From Pontibacter pamirensis (GTDB lineage Bacteria; Bacteroidota; Bacteroidia; Cytophagales; Hymenobacteraceae), in the NCBI RefSeq assembly GCF_010015475.1, contig NZ_SSNI01000004.1:186001-250000 (forward strand): 64,000 nucleotides of DNA, read 5' to 3'. A program made the translations under genes and the position numbers. Positions 33,496 through 43,077 of the stretch are shown here, in pieces. Every line of letters starts with the position of its first letter. The first letter of the stretch is position 1. A model generated the notes under the pieces. The model made no database searches and was not told the origin of the DNA. It saw only the letters and a list, made by a program, of their open reading frames with translations.

Positions 33496-35424
33496 ATGAT
33501 TTCGATCAATAACCTCAGTTTCCATTTTGGCAGCCGCCCCATGTACGAGGATGCCAGTCTGCACATAAAACCAAAAGACAAAATAGGCCTAATCGGTTTA
33601 AACGGTACAGGAAAGTCTACGCTGTTGCGCATCATTGTCGGGGAGTATACACCTGACGGAGGCAGCATACAGATGAGCAAGGAAACTACTATCGGCTTTC
33701 TGAACCAGGACCTGCTGAGCTATGAGACGCATGAAAGTATTTTGTCTGTAGCGATGCAGGCTTTTGAAGAGGCCATGAGTCTGCAGCAGGAGATTGATAA
33801 AGTGCTGGTGGAGTTCGAGAACAACTTCCATGACGACTTGGTAGATAAACTGGCGCACCTGCAGGAGCGTTTTGAAGCCTTGGGTGGTTATACCATGCAA
33901 GCCAGTGCGGAGGCCATTCTGGAAGGACTCGGCTTTAGTACTGCAGAACTGCAGCAGCCGCTCGCTACTTTCTCAGGAGGCTGGCGCATGCGGGTGATGC
34001 TGGCGAAAATCCTGCTCCAGAAACCCTCGCTTCTTTTGCTGGATGAGCCTACGAACCACCTCGACCTTCCGTCCATTAAATGGCTGGAGTCCTACCTGGA
34101 ACGCTATGAGGGGGCTGTGGTGATTGTGTCTCACGACCGGGAATTCCTTGACCGCACAACCAATCTAACGGTAGAGGTTTCTAATAGCAAGCTGAATCTG
34201 TATGCGGGGAACTACAGCTTCTATATGGAGGAGAAGGTGCTGCGCGATGAAATACAGAAGGGAGCTTTTGAAAACCAGCAGTCACAGATACGACAGGCAG
34301 AACGCTTTATTGAGCGCTTCAAAGCCAAAGCCTCTAAAGCCAAACAAGCGCAGAGCCGCATGAAGCAGCTCGAGCGCATGGACCGCATTGAAGATGTGGC
34401 TCCAGATGCGGCAAAGGTGAACTTCAGCTTTAAGTTTAACATACAGCCTGGCCGCCATATTTTCCGGCTGGAGCATATGAGCAAGAGCTTTGGTGATAAA
34501 GTGATATTTAAAGACACCCATGCACACATTGAGCGGGGCGATAAGATTGCTTTGATAGGGGCTAATGGCAAAGGCAAGTCTACGCTGCTGCGTATTATTG
34601 CAGGTACAGAGCCTATAAAGGGTAACCGGGAGCTGGGCCATAATGTCATCATGGCGTTCTATGCGCAGCACCAGCTGGAAGCGCTGAACGTGGAGAATGA
34701 GATTCTGCAGGAAATGCAGCAGGCAGGTTCTAAGAAAACAGAAGTAGAACTGCGTACCTTACTTGGCTCTTTTCTGTTTACCGGTGAAACCGTTTTCAAG
34801 AAAATCAAAGTGTTGTCGGGAGGGGAGAAGAGCCGGGTAGCCCTGGCCAAAACACTTATTTCTGAGGCCAACTTCCTGATGCTGGATGAGCCGACCAACC
34901 ACCTGGACATGCAGTCGGTGAACATCCTCATTCAGGCCCTGGATCAGTATGAGGGTACCTTTGTTATTATCTCGCACGACCGCTTCTTTGTAGAGAATGT
35001 GGCCACAAAAATATGGTACATCGAAGACTATGAATTGAAAACCTACCCGGGTACTTACCGTGAATTCGAACAATGGCAGGAGAAGCGCGAAAAGGAGCAA
35101 AAGAAAGTGGAGGCTGCCAATCCGGAGCCAAAGCAGCAGGATAAGCAGCCGAAAGAGAAAAGCGATTTCTTGCTCCTCACGAACCAGTTAAAGCAGGTAA
35201 ACCGACAACTGAGTGAGGTAGAGAAAGAAGTGCAGGATTTAGAAAGGGAGAAGCATGACTATGAGAAGCAATTGGCTGATCCAAAAGTTTTCGGAAATAT
35301 AGACCTGCTCCAGGAAGTTACCCAGAAGTTTGAAGCGGTACAGCAGAAAACACATGTGGCCCAGGAGAAGTGGGAAGAAATAATGCTGGAAATAGAGGAA
35401 ATAGAAACAAAGATTGCGGAGTAA
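33496..35424 (+). CDS. ABC-F family ATPase
   Basis: A 642-residue soluble protein with two ABC nucleotide-binding domains and no membrane part. Walker A sites are GLNGTGKST and GANGKGKST, signature motifs FSGGWRMR and LSGGEKSR, and Walker B with the family DEPTNHLD in both halves. The linker between them is charged and helical, and the C-terminal end is a coiled coil. ABC-F proteins act on the ribosome (EttA, Uup, YheS) rather than in transport. I start at ATG 33496 (MISINNLSFHFG) because the promoter lies inside the earlier 33400 frame. The subfamily (Uup- or YheS-like) is not certain. Confidence 0.92.
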   Translation: MISINNLSFHFGSRPMYEDASLHIKPKDKIGLIGLNGTGKSTLLRIIVGEYTPDGGSIQMSKETTIGFLNQDLLSYETHESILSVAMQAFEEAMSLQQEIDKVLVEFENNFHDDLVDKLAHLQERFEALGGYTMQASAEAILEGLGFSTAELQQPLATFSGGWRMRVMLAKILLQKPSLLLLDEPTNHLDLPSIKWLESYLERYEGAVVIVSHDREFLDRTTNLTVEVSNSKLNLYAGNYSFYMEEKVLRDEIQKGAFENQQSQIRQAERFIERFKAKASKAKQAQSRMKQLERMDRIEDVAPDAAKVNFSFKFNIQPGRHIFRLEHMSKSFGDKVIFKDTHAHIERGDKIALIGANGKGKSTLLRIIAGTEPIKGNRELGHNVIMAFYAQHQLEALNVENEILQEMQQAGSKKTEVELRTLLGSFLFTGETVFKKIKVLSGGEKSRVALAKTLISEANFLMLDEPTNHLDMQSVNILIQALDQYEGTFVIISHDRFFVENVATKIWYIEDYELKTYPGTYREFEQWQEKREKEQKKVEAANPEPKQQDKQPKEKSDFLLLTNQLKQVNRQLSEVEKEVQDLEREKHDYEKQLADPKVFGNIDLLQEVTQKFEAVQQKTHVAQEKWEEIMLEIEEIETKIAE

Positions 35425-35482
35425 GTATAGGAAAGTAATTATAGTTGATACAGATATTCTTTATTTTAATTCAACTACAGAA

Positions 35483-35521
35483 CAGCAAAGGCCCCGAAGT
35501 AAAACACCGGGGCCTTTGCTG
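35483..35521. terminator. Bidirectional hairpin between ABC-F and GH13 genes
   Basis: Arms CAGCAAAGGCCCCG (35483-35496) and CGGGGCCTTTGCTG (35508-35521) pair over 14 bases around an 11-base loop. It separates convergent genes. Confidence 0.8.
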
Positions 35522-35600
35522 CATTTATTACCATAACCTTAACGTTTGTTAAGGTATGCTCTGATAAACGAGCACATATAAGAGTAGGATGCTGCTCAGG

Positions 35601-37208
35601 CTAGTCTAATAACACCACAATGCCCTCATCTCCTGAGATGCTGATATTTTTCTCTATCTGCATGCCTTCGCGTTCGGGATCTGTTGCCAACACGATTTTG
35701 CCTTTGTAAGTATGGTGTTCAGCCCGGAAGAGGCATGGCTTATGCGTCAGGTTCAAAATGATAAGGAATTGCCGATCCTCGTATTTGCGAATAAAGGAGA
35801 GCAGTGAATCCTTTGAGACAACAGGGGCATAGTCTCCGATATGCAGTGCAGGCTCTTCCTGGCGTAATTTTATCAGCCGGCGATAATAGGTAAGCATAGA
35901 GAAGTTATCGTCGCGCTGCACCTCCACGTTTACCCGGCGGAAGTTATCTGGTAGGCGAAGCCAGGGCTTTCCTTCTGTAAAGCCTGCATTTTCGCTGTTA
36001 TCCCATTGCATGGGCGTGCGCTCCGGGTCTCGGCTCAGGTCTTTATCCGGCATGTTCAGCCCTTGTGGGTCCTGCACCTCCTCAGGCGGAATAGGTACAT
36101 CGCGCATACCTATCTCGTCTCCATAATACATGGTTGGAGTACCCCGTAGCGTAAGAAGGAGCATACCAGCCACTTTCGACTGCGAATGTCCCACGCGGCT
36201 GGATATTCTCGGCTGGTCGTGGTTCCCGATTACCCAATTCGGCCAGCCTCCGGGAGGTATGGCACCTTCATATTCATCAATTTTCATAGATAATTTCCGG
36301 GCATCCCAGTCCTCACTTACGAGCATAAAGTTAAAGGGCAGGTGTACTCCTGTGTTATCGTGGCCATAGTAAGTTACAAGGCGGTGGATTGGCAGGTATA
36401 TCTCTCCGATTAATACGCGCGCGTCATAATCATTTGTCACCTTCCGCATTTTAGCTACTATGTCATGTACTTCCGGTTGGTCAGTAGAGTATGCAGGAAC
36501 CACTTTTTCGTAGGTAGACATGTGCTCCTTGTAGTCAGGGTTAGGTGGGTTGTCGCGGAACTTGTCGTCTTTGATCATATGCCACATCACATCTACCCTG
36601 AATCCATCTATGCCTTTGTCTAACCAGAAGCGCATCACATCAAATATGGCTTCCTGCACCTCCGGGTTTCGCCAGTTCAGGTCTGGCTGCTCTTTCAGGA
36701 AGGCATGGTAGTAGTACTGTTGTGTGTTTTCATCCCACTCCCAGCCGCTGCCGCCAAACACACTCAGCCAGTTATTAGGCTCGCTGCCGTCTTCTGCCGG
36801 GTCTTTCCAGATGTACCAGTCACGCTTCGGGTTGTCGCGCGACGATTTTGACTCCTGGAACCATGGATGCTCATTGGAAGTATGGTTTGGCACAAGGTCC
36901 AGTATAAGTTTCATGTCGCGGGTATGCACCTGCTGCAGCAGGTCATCAAAGTCACCCATGGTGCCGAACATAGGATGAATGCCGCAATAGTCAGAGATGT
37001 CATAACCAAAGTCTGCCATGGGCGAGGGGTAAATAGGAGAGACCCAGATAGCGGTTACACCCAGCCACTTCAGATAGTCTAACCGGCTGATAATGCCTTT
37101 CAGGTCGCCTATACCATCACCGTCACTGTCCTGAAACGAACGGGGGTATATCTGATAAATAACACCCTCGTGCCACCATAAATGCTCTTGTTCCTGCTTA
37201 TTTGCCAT
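35601..37208 (-). CDS. GH13 alpha-glucosidase (oligo-1,6-glucosidase-like)
   Basis: A 535-residue glycoside hydrolase of family 13. It opens with WWHEGVIYQIYPRSFQDSDGDGIGD (residues 11-35, key WW and YPRSFQDSDGDGIGDL). The catalytic residues fit family positions: nucleophile Asp206 in GFRVDV, acid/base Glu269 in LIGEIY, and Asp331 in IGNHDQPR. A C-terminal beta domain follows. No signal peptide is seen, so it is cytoplasmic. It acts on alpha-glucosides such as isomaltose, maltose or trehalose-derived sugars; the exact linkage is not readable. It stands alone with a convergent terminator. Confidence 0.92.
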   Translation of the reverse strand: MANKQEQEHLWWHEGVIYQIYPRSFQDSDGDGIGDLKGIISRLDYLKWLGVTAIWVSPIYPSPMADFGYDISDYCGIHPMFGTMGDFDDLLQQVHTRDMKLILDLVPNHTSNEHPWFQESKSSRDNPKRDWYIWKDPAEDGSEPNNWLSVFGGSGWEWDENTQQYYYHAFLKEQPDLNWRNPEVQEAIFDVMRFWLDKGIDGFRVDVMWHMIKDDKFRDNPPNPDYKEHMSTYEKVVPAYSTDQPEVHDIVAKMRKVTNDYDARVLIGEIYLPIHRLVTYYGHDNTGVHLPFNFMLVSEDWDARKLSMKIDEYEGAIPPGGWPNWVIGNHDQPRISSRVGHSQSKVAGMLLLTLRGTPTMYYGDEIGMRDVPIPPEEVQDPQGLNMPDKDLSRDPERTPMQWDNSENAGFTEGKPWLRLPDNFRRVNVEVQRDDNFSMLTYYRRLIKLRQEEPALHIGDYAPVVSKDSLLSFIRKYEDRQFLIILNLTHKPCLFRAEHHTYKGKIVLATDPEREGMQIEKNISISGDEGIVVLLD

Positions 37209-37370
37209 ATTGTTCAGCGTATCTATTATAATTGATTATATCTTATTTTCTGTTTCGTATGTACGAAGCGGAGCGGAAGGGGATATAATGCATCGGAGAT
37301 CAGGGGCAGGAGGAAGGGATTTTACAAAAGAGCTTTATTACGCTGACACATGCTCTATAAAATAATGATG

Positions 37371-37637
37371 TTAGGAAGGCTCGTTTGTTTGCTGAAGTCT
37401 GCGGGAATAGTGCTGGTATGTTTCAGTATTAACAGTTTCTTTTTGAATGCTCTTGAGCTGTTTGCTCTTATAAAGGAGTGTGCCGATGGCAGCAAATCCT
37501 GCTATAAATATTAGCGGCCATATAATTGGGAACAGCACACTAGCTACTTTTTCCGCCTCTCCAGGATGATACACTGTTAAAATGATTAGCACCAGCGACA
37601 CAAGGGTGGCTACAGGAAACTTGCTTTTGAAGTGCAT
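37371..37637 (-). CDS. Small two-helix membrane protein
   Basis: An 88-residue protein with two hydrophobic segments (VATLVSLVLIILTVYHPG and VLFPIIWPLIFIAGFAAIGTLL) and a hydrophilic basic-to-acidic C-terminal tail. No family is recognised. Its start is just inside the start of a short plus-strand frame at 37632. The membrane pattern is regular, which supports a real gene. Confidence 0.55.
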   Translation of the reverse strand: MHFKSKFPVATLVSLVLIILTVYHPGEAEKVASVLFPIIWPLIFIAGFAAIGTLLYKSKQLKSIQKETVNTETYQHYSRRLQQTNEPS

Positions 37638-37922
37638 AGCAGGATCTTTTTCAGGAAAACTTTATATAGAGCTATTCTAATTTCTTTATACCAGGTTTTT
37701 ACGGAACAACAGGTAAAAAGATTAGCCCAGCTATATGTAAGGAGAGGGAGAAGGACTGGATTGCTTAGGAGGTATTACTTAGAGAATAGTTACAAACCTA
37801 ATGCTAGCGATCAGGTGAATTCTACTTTAGCAAAGTTATTAAACCGTCAGCATGAAATGCAGCGTATGAAGTCACGCGCCTGTAACAGAAAAATTTACTT
37901 TGCCTTCCTTAAAAAAAAGTAA
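37632..37922 (+). CDS. Doubtful small basic protein
   Basis: A 96-codon frame giving a very basic protein (many Arg and Lys, for example QLYVRRGRRTGLLRRYYLEN) that ends in Lys-Lys-Lys. It overlaps the start of the divergent membrane-protein gene by 6 bases. No family is recognised. It may be a real nucleic-acid-binding protein or chance; upstream sequence has no clear promoter. Confidence 0.3.
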   Translation: MHSRIFFRKTLYRAILISLYQVFTEQQVKRLAQLYVRRGRRTGLLRRYYLENSYKPNASDQVNSTLAKLLNRQHEMQRMKSRACNRKIYFAFLKKK

Positions 37923-38049
37923 AGAAGCCGATAAAGCTTTATCTATAACAGGTTAAGAAGCCCTGTAAGACCTGCAGCCGCTAACTAAATGAGAAATGAA
38001 AGCAGTAAGAGGAGGTTTGAAGTTTTTTGCTGCTGTAAATGCTGTAAAC

Positions 38050-38088
38050 AGAAAAAGCCGCACCATCAGGAGATAGTGCGGCTTTTCT
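38050..38088 (-). terminator. Terminator of the tRNA-Met gene
   Basis: GCCGCACCATC (38057-38067) pairs with GATAGTGCGGC (38072-38082), with one wobble, flanked by A and T runs. It lies 3 bases after the tRNA 3' end on the minus strand. Confidence 0.8.
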
Positions 38089-38090
38089 AG

Positions 38091-38164
38091 TAGCGGGGAG
38101 CAGAATCGAACTGCCGACCTCAGGGTTATGAATCCTGCGCTCTAACCATCTGAGCTACCCCGCC
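38091..38164 (-). tRNA. tRNA-Met (CAU)
   Basis: The minus strand folds as a 74-base tRNA. The acceptor stem is GGCGGGG with CCCCGCT (a G-U end pair), the D arm is GCTCAGATGGTTAGAGC, the anticodon loop is TTCATAA with anticodon CAT, and the T arm is GGCAGTTCGATTCTGCT. The CCA end is not encoded. It could be elongator Met or a tRNA-Ile precursor whose CAU is modified by TilS; the D and anticodon arms favour elongator Met but do not prove it. Confidence 0.9.
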
Positions 38165-38299
38165 GAATTGTGGTGCAAATATAGGGCATTGTTTCTTAAT
38201 TAAGCAAGTTGCCTCACTAAAAAAAAATATTTTATTTTTAAGATATACGTAGATTGGGAAATTAATCTTATACTTACTCAGATTCTTATATGATTCATT

Positions 38300-38704
38300 A
38301 TGACCAAAGCTACGAAGACTAAATTTGTTCGCGAGTACCCGATCAATGCTTCAGCAAAGCTTCTTTACCCTTATTTATCGACCCCGAGCGGCTTGTCGCA
38401 GTGGTTTTGTGACGATGTGACTGTAGACGAAGACAAAGTTTACAATTTTTACTGGGATGGTGTCAACCACTTTGCAGAACTTACCGGCTTCCGCTCCAAC
38501 CGTTCTATTCGTTTTCTCTTCCTGAACGAAAGGAAAATGCATGTAGCAGATCCGTCCTATGTAGATTTTTCAATAGAGTCAAGCGAACTGACACAGGAGC
38601 AGTTTCTAAAAGTGACGGACTACTCAGACGAAGAGGACCAGGAGGAACTAGATGAGATGTGGGATAACCTGATGCAAAATCTTCGTGAATTAGTAGGGGG
38701 GTAG
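38300..38704 (+). CDS. START-like/SRPBCC domain protein
   Basis: A 134-residue protein of the START-like (AHSA1/SRPBCC) fold, a family frequent in Bacteroidota. It opens with KFVREYPINASAKLLYPYLSTPSGLSQWFCDDV, where the LSTPSGLSQWF segment is the strong sign (residues 25-35). It ends with an acidic helix (SDEEDQEELDEMWDNLMQNL). Such proteins bind hydrophobic ligands or act as co-chaperones; the role here is unknown. It lies 100 bases before the LptF/G gene on the same strand. Confidence 0.83.
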   Translation: MTKATKTKFVREYPINASAKLLYPYLSTPSGLSQWFCDDVTVDEDKVYNFYWDGVNHFAELTGFRSNRSIRFLFLNERKMHVADPSYVDFSIESSELTQEQFLKVTDYSDEEDQEELDEMWDNLMQNLRELVGG

Positions 38705-38803
38705 CAGGTTTACCACTGCATCTGCTTATCTTTGCACGATATTTGAGAGCCTTTTAGAAGGCTTGGGCTCTGTGGCGCCTAGCCATTTTGCCCTTTGTTG
38801 CCC

Positions 38804-40216
38804 ATGAAAAAATTAGACAAGCTTATTCTAAAGGCCTTTTTTGGGCCATTTATATTAACATTTGCTGTGGTGGAGTTTATTCTGCTCACACAGTATATGC
38901 TCAAGTACCTCGACGAACTTGTGGGTAAAGATTTGGGTGCCGAGGTTTTTGGGGAGCTTCTTTTCTATTTCAGCATCAACATGGCGCCTGTGGCGCTTCC
39001 GCTGGCAGTACTGCTGTCGTCGCTTATGACCTTCGGGACCCTGGGCGAGCATAATGAGCTCACGGCCATTAAAACTTCCGGCATTACCCTCACCCGCATT
39101 TTGCGACCTGTTTTTATAGTTGTCATACTTATTACCATTGGCGCTTTCTTCTTCAATAATAACATTGTGCCTAAAGCCAATCTGAAAGCGTATAGCTTGC
39201 TCTGGGATATACGCCAGAAAAAGCCTGCCATGAACTTTAAGGAGGGGGCGTTTTACAACGGTATACCGGGCTATAGCATCAAGGTGAACAGAAAGTTTAA
39301 CGATGGCCAGACATTGGGCGACGTGATGATTTACGACCACTCCAAAGGTGGTTCAAACACCACCGTGATTCTGGCTGACTCCGGTGAAATGTATATGGCC
39401 TACAACGACAGCTACCTGATTATGGAGTTGTTCAGGGGCAACACCTATGTGGCGCAGGGCAATGCCTCCTTTCGGGCCTCCAATGATCAGTTTGTGCGTC
39501 AGCAGTTTGATGAAAGCAAAATTATCCTGAGTATGGCTTCTTTTAACCTAGACCGTACCCGTGAAGAGCTGTTTTCTGATAATAAAATGATGAAGAATAT
39601 CGCGCAGCTAAACATAGTAACAGATTCTTTAAGAAGGTATAGTGAAAGGGAAGTAAGCTTCTACGCGCCCAACGTAGATCCTTTTTACTCTTATTTTAAG
39701 GCAGATACCGGGCAGGTGAAGAATGGTTACCGCTTGCAGGGGAAAGCTATTGACCGTGAATTGTCAGCACCAAGCGCTGATGTGCTGCGTATGGCTACGA
39801 ATAAGGCCCGCAACGTGAAGAGTTTTACCAGTAGCTATCAGGAGCGCATAAAGAACACGTTGCGCGAAGCGAACAACTACGAGATTGAGATTTGGAAAAA
39901 GTACACCCAGTCCACCGCCATCATTATCATGTTCTTGATTGGTGCCCCTTTGGGAGCCATCATCAAGAAAGGGGGGCTTGGCGTGCCGGTGCTTATATCC
40001 ATTATCTTCTTTATTTTGATGTATGTGATGGCGATACTAGGAGAGAAGTGGGCACGAGAGGGAATGGTATCTATAGGAGCAGGTTTGTGGGCTGGCAATT
40101 TTATTTTGCTTCCAATGGGCTTATTCTTCCTCTACCAGGCGCGCAACGACTCCAGTTTACTGGAGCTAGACTTCTGGCGCAAGCTGATGACACGCTTTCG
40201 CCGCAATAAACTATAG
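38804..40216 (+). CDS. LptF/LptG family permease
   Basis: A 470-residue inner-membrane protein with three N-terminal and three C-terminal helices around a large periplasmic domain, the YjgP/YjgQ pattern. The opening is KLDKLILKAFFGPFILTFAV; the C-terminal helices include IIMFLIGAPLGAIIKKGGLG. It would extract lipopolysaccharide or a related glycolipid from the inner membrane with LptB and a partner permease. I use ATG 38804; a TTG at 38795 would add three residues. TATCTTTG at 38727-38734 may be its -7 box. Confidence 0.92.
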   Translation: MKKLDKLILKAFFGPFILTFAVVEFILLTQYMLKYLDELVGKDLGAEVFGELLFYFSINMAPVALPLAVLLSSLMTFGTLGEHNELTAIKTSGITLTRILRPVFIVVILITIGAFFFNNNIVPKANLKAYSLLWDIRQKKPAMNFKEGAFYNGIPGYSIKVNRKFNDGQTLGDVMIYDHSKGGSNTTVILADSGEMYMAYNDSYLIMELFRGNTYVAQGNASFRASNDQFVRQQFDESKIILSMASFNLDRTREELFSDNKMMKNIAQLNIVTDSLRRYSEREVSFYAPNVDPFYSYFKADTGQVKNGYRLQGKAIDRELSAPSADVLRMATNKARNVKSFTSSYQERIKNTLREANNYEIEIWKKYTQSTAIIIMFLIGAPLGAIIKKGGLGVPVLISIIFFILMYVMAILGEKWAREGMVSIGAGLWAGNFILLPMGLFFLYQARNDSSLLELDFWRKLMTRFRRNKL

Positions 40217-40251
40217 CAGGTTTGGTATATAAAGATGCTACAAAAGTTTTT

Positions 40252-40278
40252 TTTGTATAAGTAAATTATATACCTTTG
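40252..40278 (+). promoter_or_regulatory. Candidate promoter of rpsO
   Basis: A T-run ending in TTTG (40252-40255) and TACCTTTG (40271-40278), with a spacer of 15 bases that is a little short for the Bacteroidota pattern. The rpsO ATG follows 52 bases after the -7 box. Confidence 0.5.
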
Positions 40279-40330
40279 TGGCTTGTATAATAGTCTTTGC
40301 AAGATAAAAACAGATTGATATATTTACGCA

Positions 40331-40606
40331 ATGAGATTAACCACTGAAGCGAAACAAGACATTTTCGAAAAGCATGGTTTTAGCAAGTCTAAGACTGACA
40401 CAGGTTCTGCCGAGTCGCAGATAGCGCTGTTCACTACACGCATCGCTGACCTTACAGAGCACCTGAAAATCCACAAGAAGGATTTCAGCACACGCCTGGG
40501 ACTTTTAAAACTTGTAGGTAAAAGAAGAAGACTTCTGAACTACCTGCAGAAAAACGACATTGAAAGATACAGAGCAATCATTGCGGAACTAGGTATCCGT
40601 AAGTAA
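40331..40606 (+). CDS. rpsO: 30S ribosomal protein S15
   Basis: A 91-residue ribosomal protein S15, the standard length. Visible signatures are the [21 protein letters not shown] segment (residues 24-43, key Gln and Leu-Thr-x-His-Leu), [20 protein letters not shown] and a basic C terminus. It binds 16S rRNA helix h22 early in assembly. The gene precedes pnp, as in many bacteria. Confidence 0.98.
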   Translation: MRLTTEAKQDIFEKHGFSKSKTDTGSAESQIALFTTRIADLTEHLKIHKKDFSTRLGLLKLVGKRRRLLNYLQKNDIERYRAIIAELGIRK

Positions 40607-40617
40607 GCTTTCGAGTG

Positions 40618-40656
40618 TTAGGGAATTTCTTCTACAGGAATTCCCTAATCTTTTTT
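40618..40656 (+). terminator. Terminator or attenuator after rpsO
   Basis: TTAGGGAATT (40618-40627) pairs with AATTCCCTAA (40639-40648), followed by T residues. It sits between rpsO and pnp and may limit read-through into pnp. Confidence 0.7.
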
Positions 40657-40738
40657 ATACCACCCCCTTCCTTCCTCAATTGCCAGTACCGACAGCGGCC
40701 ACAATGGGTAGCCCTGTCTTTTTGATGTAAAAGAAAAA

Positions 40739-42874
40739 ATGATGATGCCTTACAACGCAATAACCAAAACCATAACCCTTCCGGATGGCCGGGAGATAAC
40801 AATTGAAACAGGAAAACTTGCCAAGCAAGCAGATGGCTCTGTAGTAGTAAGAATGGGTAACACCATGCTACTCGCGGCAGTTGTTTCTAGCCAGGGTGCC
40901 CGTGAAGGAGTAGACTTTTTGCCTCTTTCAGTAGACTACCAGGAGAAATTTGCCTCATCCGGTAAAATTCCAGGAGGTTTCCTTAAAAGAGAAGCCCGAT
41001 TATCTGACTATGAAATCCTCGTGTCTCGCCTAGTAGACCGTATTCTTCGCCCGATTTTCCCATCTGACTACCATTCTGAAACACAAGTATCGATAAATCT
41101 AATCTCTGCTGATAAAGAGATCATGCCGGATGCACTTGCCGCGCTTGCAGCTTCTGCTGCCCTGGCAGTGTCTGACATTCCTTTTAACGGCCCTATCTCC
41201 GAAGTGCGCGTAGCCCGTGTAGATGGCCAGCTGGTGATTAACCCAACTGTTACCCAGCTACAGCGTGCTGACATCGACCTGATGGTTGGTGCCTCTTTCG
41301 ACAGCGTGGCCATGGTTGAGGGAGAAATGAATGAAGTGTCTGAAGCAGAAATGCTGGAGGCAATCAAATTTGCGCACGAAGCGATCAAGGTGCAGTGCCA
41401 GGCGCAGATGGAGTTAACTGAAGAGGTCGGCAAAACCGTGAAGCGCGAGTATTCGCATGAAACGCACGACGAAGAGTTGCGCCAGCGTATGTATGAAGCT
41501 ACTTACCAGAAAGCATACGATGTTGCCAGAAAAGGCGTATCCAAATCAGAGCGTAAAGTAGGCTTTGCTGCAGTGCTGGAAGAATTTGTTTCTACTCTGC
41601 CAGAGGATCATACCTATGATATGGGTCTGATTAAGACTTATTTCCACGACACAGAGAAAGACGCAGTACGCAACCTGGTACTAAATGAGCGTGTTCGTCT
41701 GGATGGCCGTCAGTTAGATGAAATACGCCCTATCTGGTCGGAGGTGAATTACCTGCCAGCTACGCACGGTTCTGCAATCTTTACCCGTGGCGAAACACAG
41801 TCTCTGACTACAGTAACACTGGGTACTAAAATGGATGAGCAGCTGATTGACAGCGCCATGGTGTCCGGTACAAATAAATTTTTGCTGCACTACAACTTCC
41901 CGGCTTACTCTACCGGTGAGGTAAAACCAAACAGAGGCCCTGGCCGACGTGAGGTAGGCCACGGTAACCTGGCCTTGCGTGCCCTTAAAAAAGTGCTTCC
42001 GCCGGAAGATCAGAATCCGTACACAATCCGTATTGTTTCCGATATCTTGGAGTCAAACGGTTCTTCTTCTATGGCTACTGTATGTGCTGGTTCACTGGCG
42101 CTGATGGATGCCGGTATACCTGTGAAGGGCGGCGTTTCCGGTATCGCGATGGGCCTTATCACAGATGAGAAGACAGGCAAATTCGCAGTGTTGTCAGATA
42201 TCTTAGGTGATGAAGACCATTTAGGAGACATGGACTTTAAAGTTGCTGGTACTAAAAATGGTATCACCGCCTGCCAAATGGATATCAAGGTACAAGGATT
42301 GTCTTACGAGGTGCTGAGCCAGGCATTGGCTCAGGCAAATGCAGGTCGTGCGCACATCCTGAACGAGATGTCCAAGACACTTGCTGAACCTAATGCTGAC
42401 TATAAGCCGCATACGCCACGTTCTTTCAACATCGTGATTGATAAAGAATTTATTGGTGCCGTAATCGGACCAGGTGGAAAGGTAATACAGCAGATTCAGA
42501 AAGACACTGGTGCCACTGTCATCATCGAGGAGAAGAATGAGAAAGGCCATGTGAATATCTTCGCCACCGACGAGGAAGCCATGAGCAATGCGATTTCCAG
42601 AATCAAAGCCATCGTTGCTCAGCCGGAAATTGGTGATACTTACATCGGTAAAGTAAAGTCTATTCAGCCTTACGGTGCTTTCGTAGAGTTTATGTCCGGT
42701 AAAGACGGTTTATTGCACATTTCTGAGATCAAGCACGAACGCCTCGAGACAATGGAAGGTGTACTGGAAATTGGAGAAGAAGTGAAAGTCAAATTGATTG
42801 ATGTAGATAAGAAGACCGGCAAGTTTAAGCTGTCACGTAAGGCTATCATACCTAAACCAGGTGCTCCTGAATAA
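40739..42874 (+). CDS. pnp: Polyribonucleotide nucleotidyltransferase
   Basis: A 711-residue PNPase that degrades RNA phosphorolytically from the 3' end. It has two RNase PH domains (first with [12 protein letters not shown], second with [20 protein letters not shown], key residues GRREVGHG), a KH domain with the [10 protein letters not shown] loop, and a C-terminal S1 domain ([15 protein letters not shown]). Three ATG codons occur at 40739, 40742 and 40745; MPYNAITKT could be the true start. It follows rpsO. Confidence 0.98.
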   Translation: MMMPYNAITKTITLPDGREITIETGKLAKQADGSVVVRMGNTMLLAAVVSSQGAREGVDFLPLSVDYQEKFASSGKIPGGFLKREARLSDYEILVSRLVDRILRPIFPSDYHSETQVSINLISADKEIMPDALAALAASAALAVSDIPFNGPISEVRVARVDGQLVINPTVTQLQRADIDLMVGASFDSVAMVEGEMNEVSEAEMLEAIKFAHEAIKVQCQAQMELTEEVGKTVKREYSHETHDEELRQRMYEATYQKAYDVARKGVSKSERKVGFAAVLEEFVSTLPEDHTYDMGLIKTYFHDTEKDAVRNLVLNERVRLDGRQLDEIRPIWSEVNYLPATHGSAIFTRGETQSLTTVTLGTKMDEQLIDSAMVSGTNKFLLHYNFPAYSTGEVKPNRGPGRREVGHGNLALRALKKVLPPEDQNPYTIRIVSDILESNGSSSMATVCAGSLALMDAGIPVKGGVSGIAMGLITDEKTGKFAVLSDILGDEDHLGDMDFKVAGTKNGITACQMDIKVQGLSYEVLSQALAQANAGRAHILNEMSKTLAEPNADYKPHTPRSFNIVIDKEFIGAVIGPGGKVIQQIQKDTGATVIIEEKNEKGHVNIFATDEEAMSNAISRIKAIVAQPEIGDTYIGKVKSIQPYGAFVEFMSGKDGLLHISEIKHERLETMEGVLEIGEEVKVKLIDVDKKTGKFKLSRKAIIPKPGAPE

Positions 42875-42902
42875 AATCAATAGTAATATTATCACATAAC
42901 AG

Positions 42903-42952
42903 AACTCTTGGTGCCTCACTTTGGTTAAGTACATGGTGCCAAGAGTTTCTTT
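42903..42952 (+). terminator. Terminator after pnp
   Basis: AACTCTTGGTGCC (42903-42915) pairs with GGTGCCAAGAGTT (42935-42947) with two wobble pairs around a 19-base loop, followed by T residues. Confidence 0.7.
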
Positions 42953-43077
42953 AGTCACCAAAGCCTCACATCTTGATTTAATTTAATAGATGAAAGAACT
43001 TTGCGCGATTATCGAGTGTTCAGACACCAAGCTAATTTTTAATTTTCACACCATTTTTGCAATAACAATATACTCTG

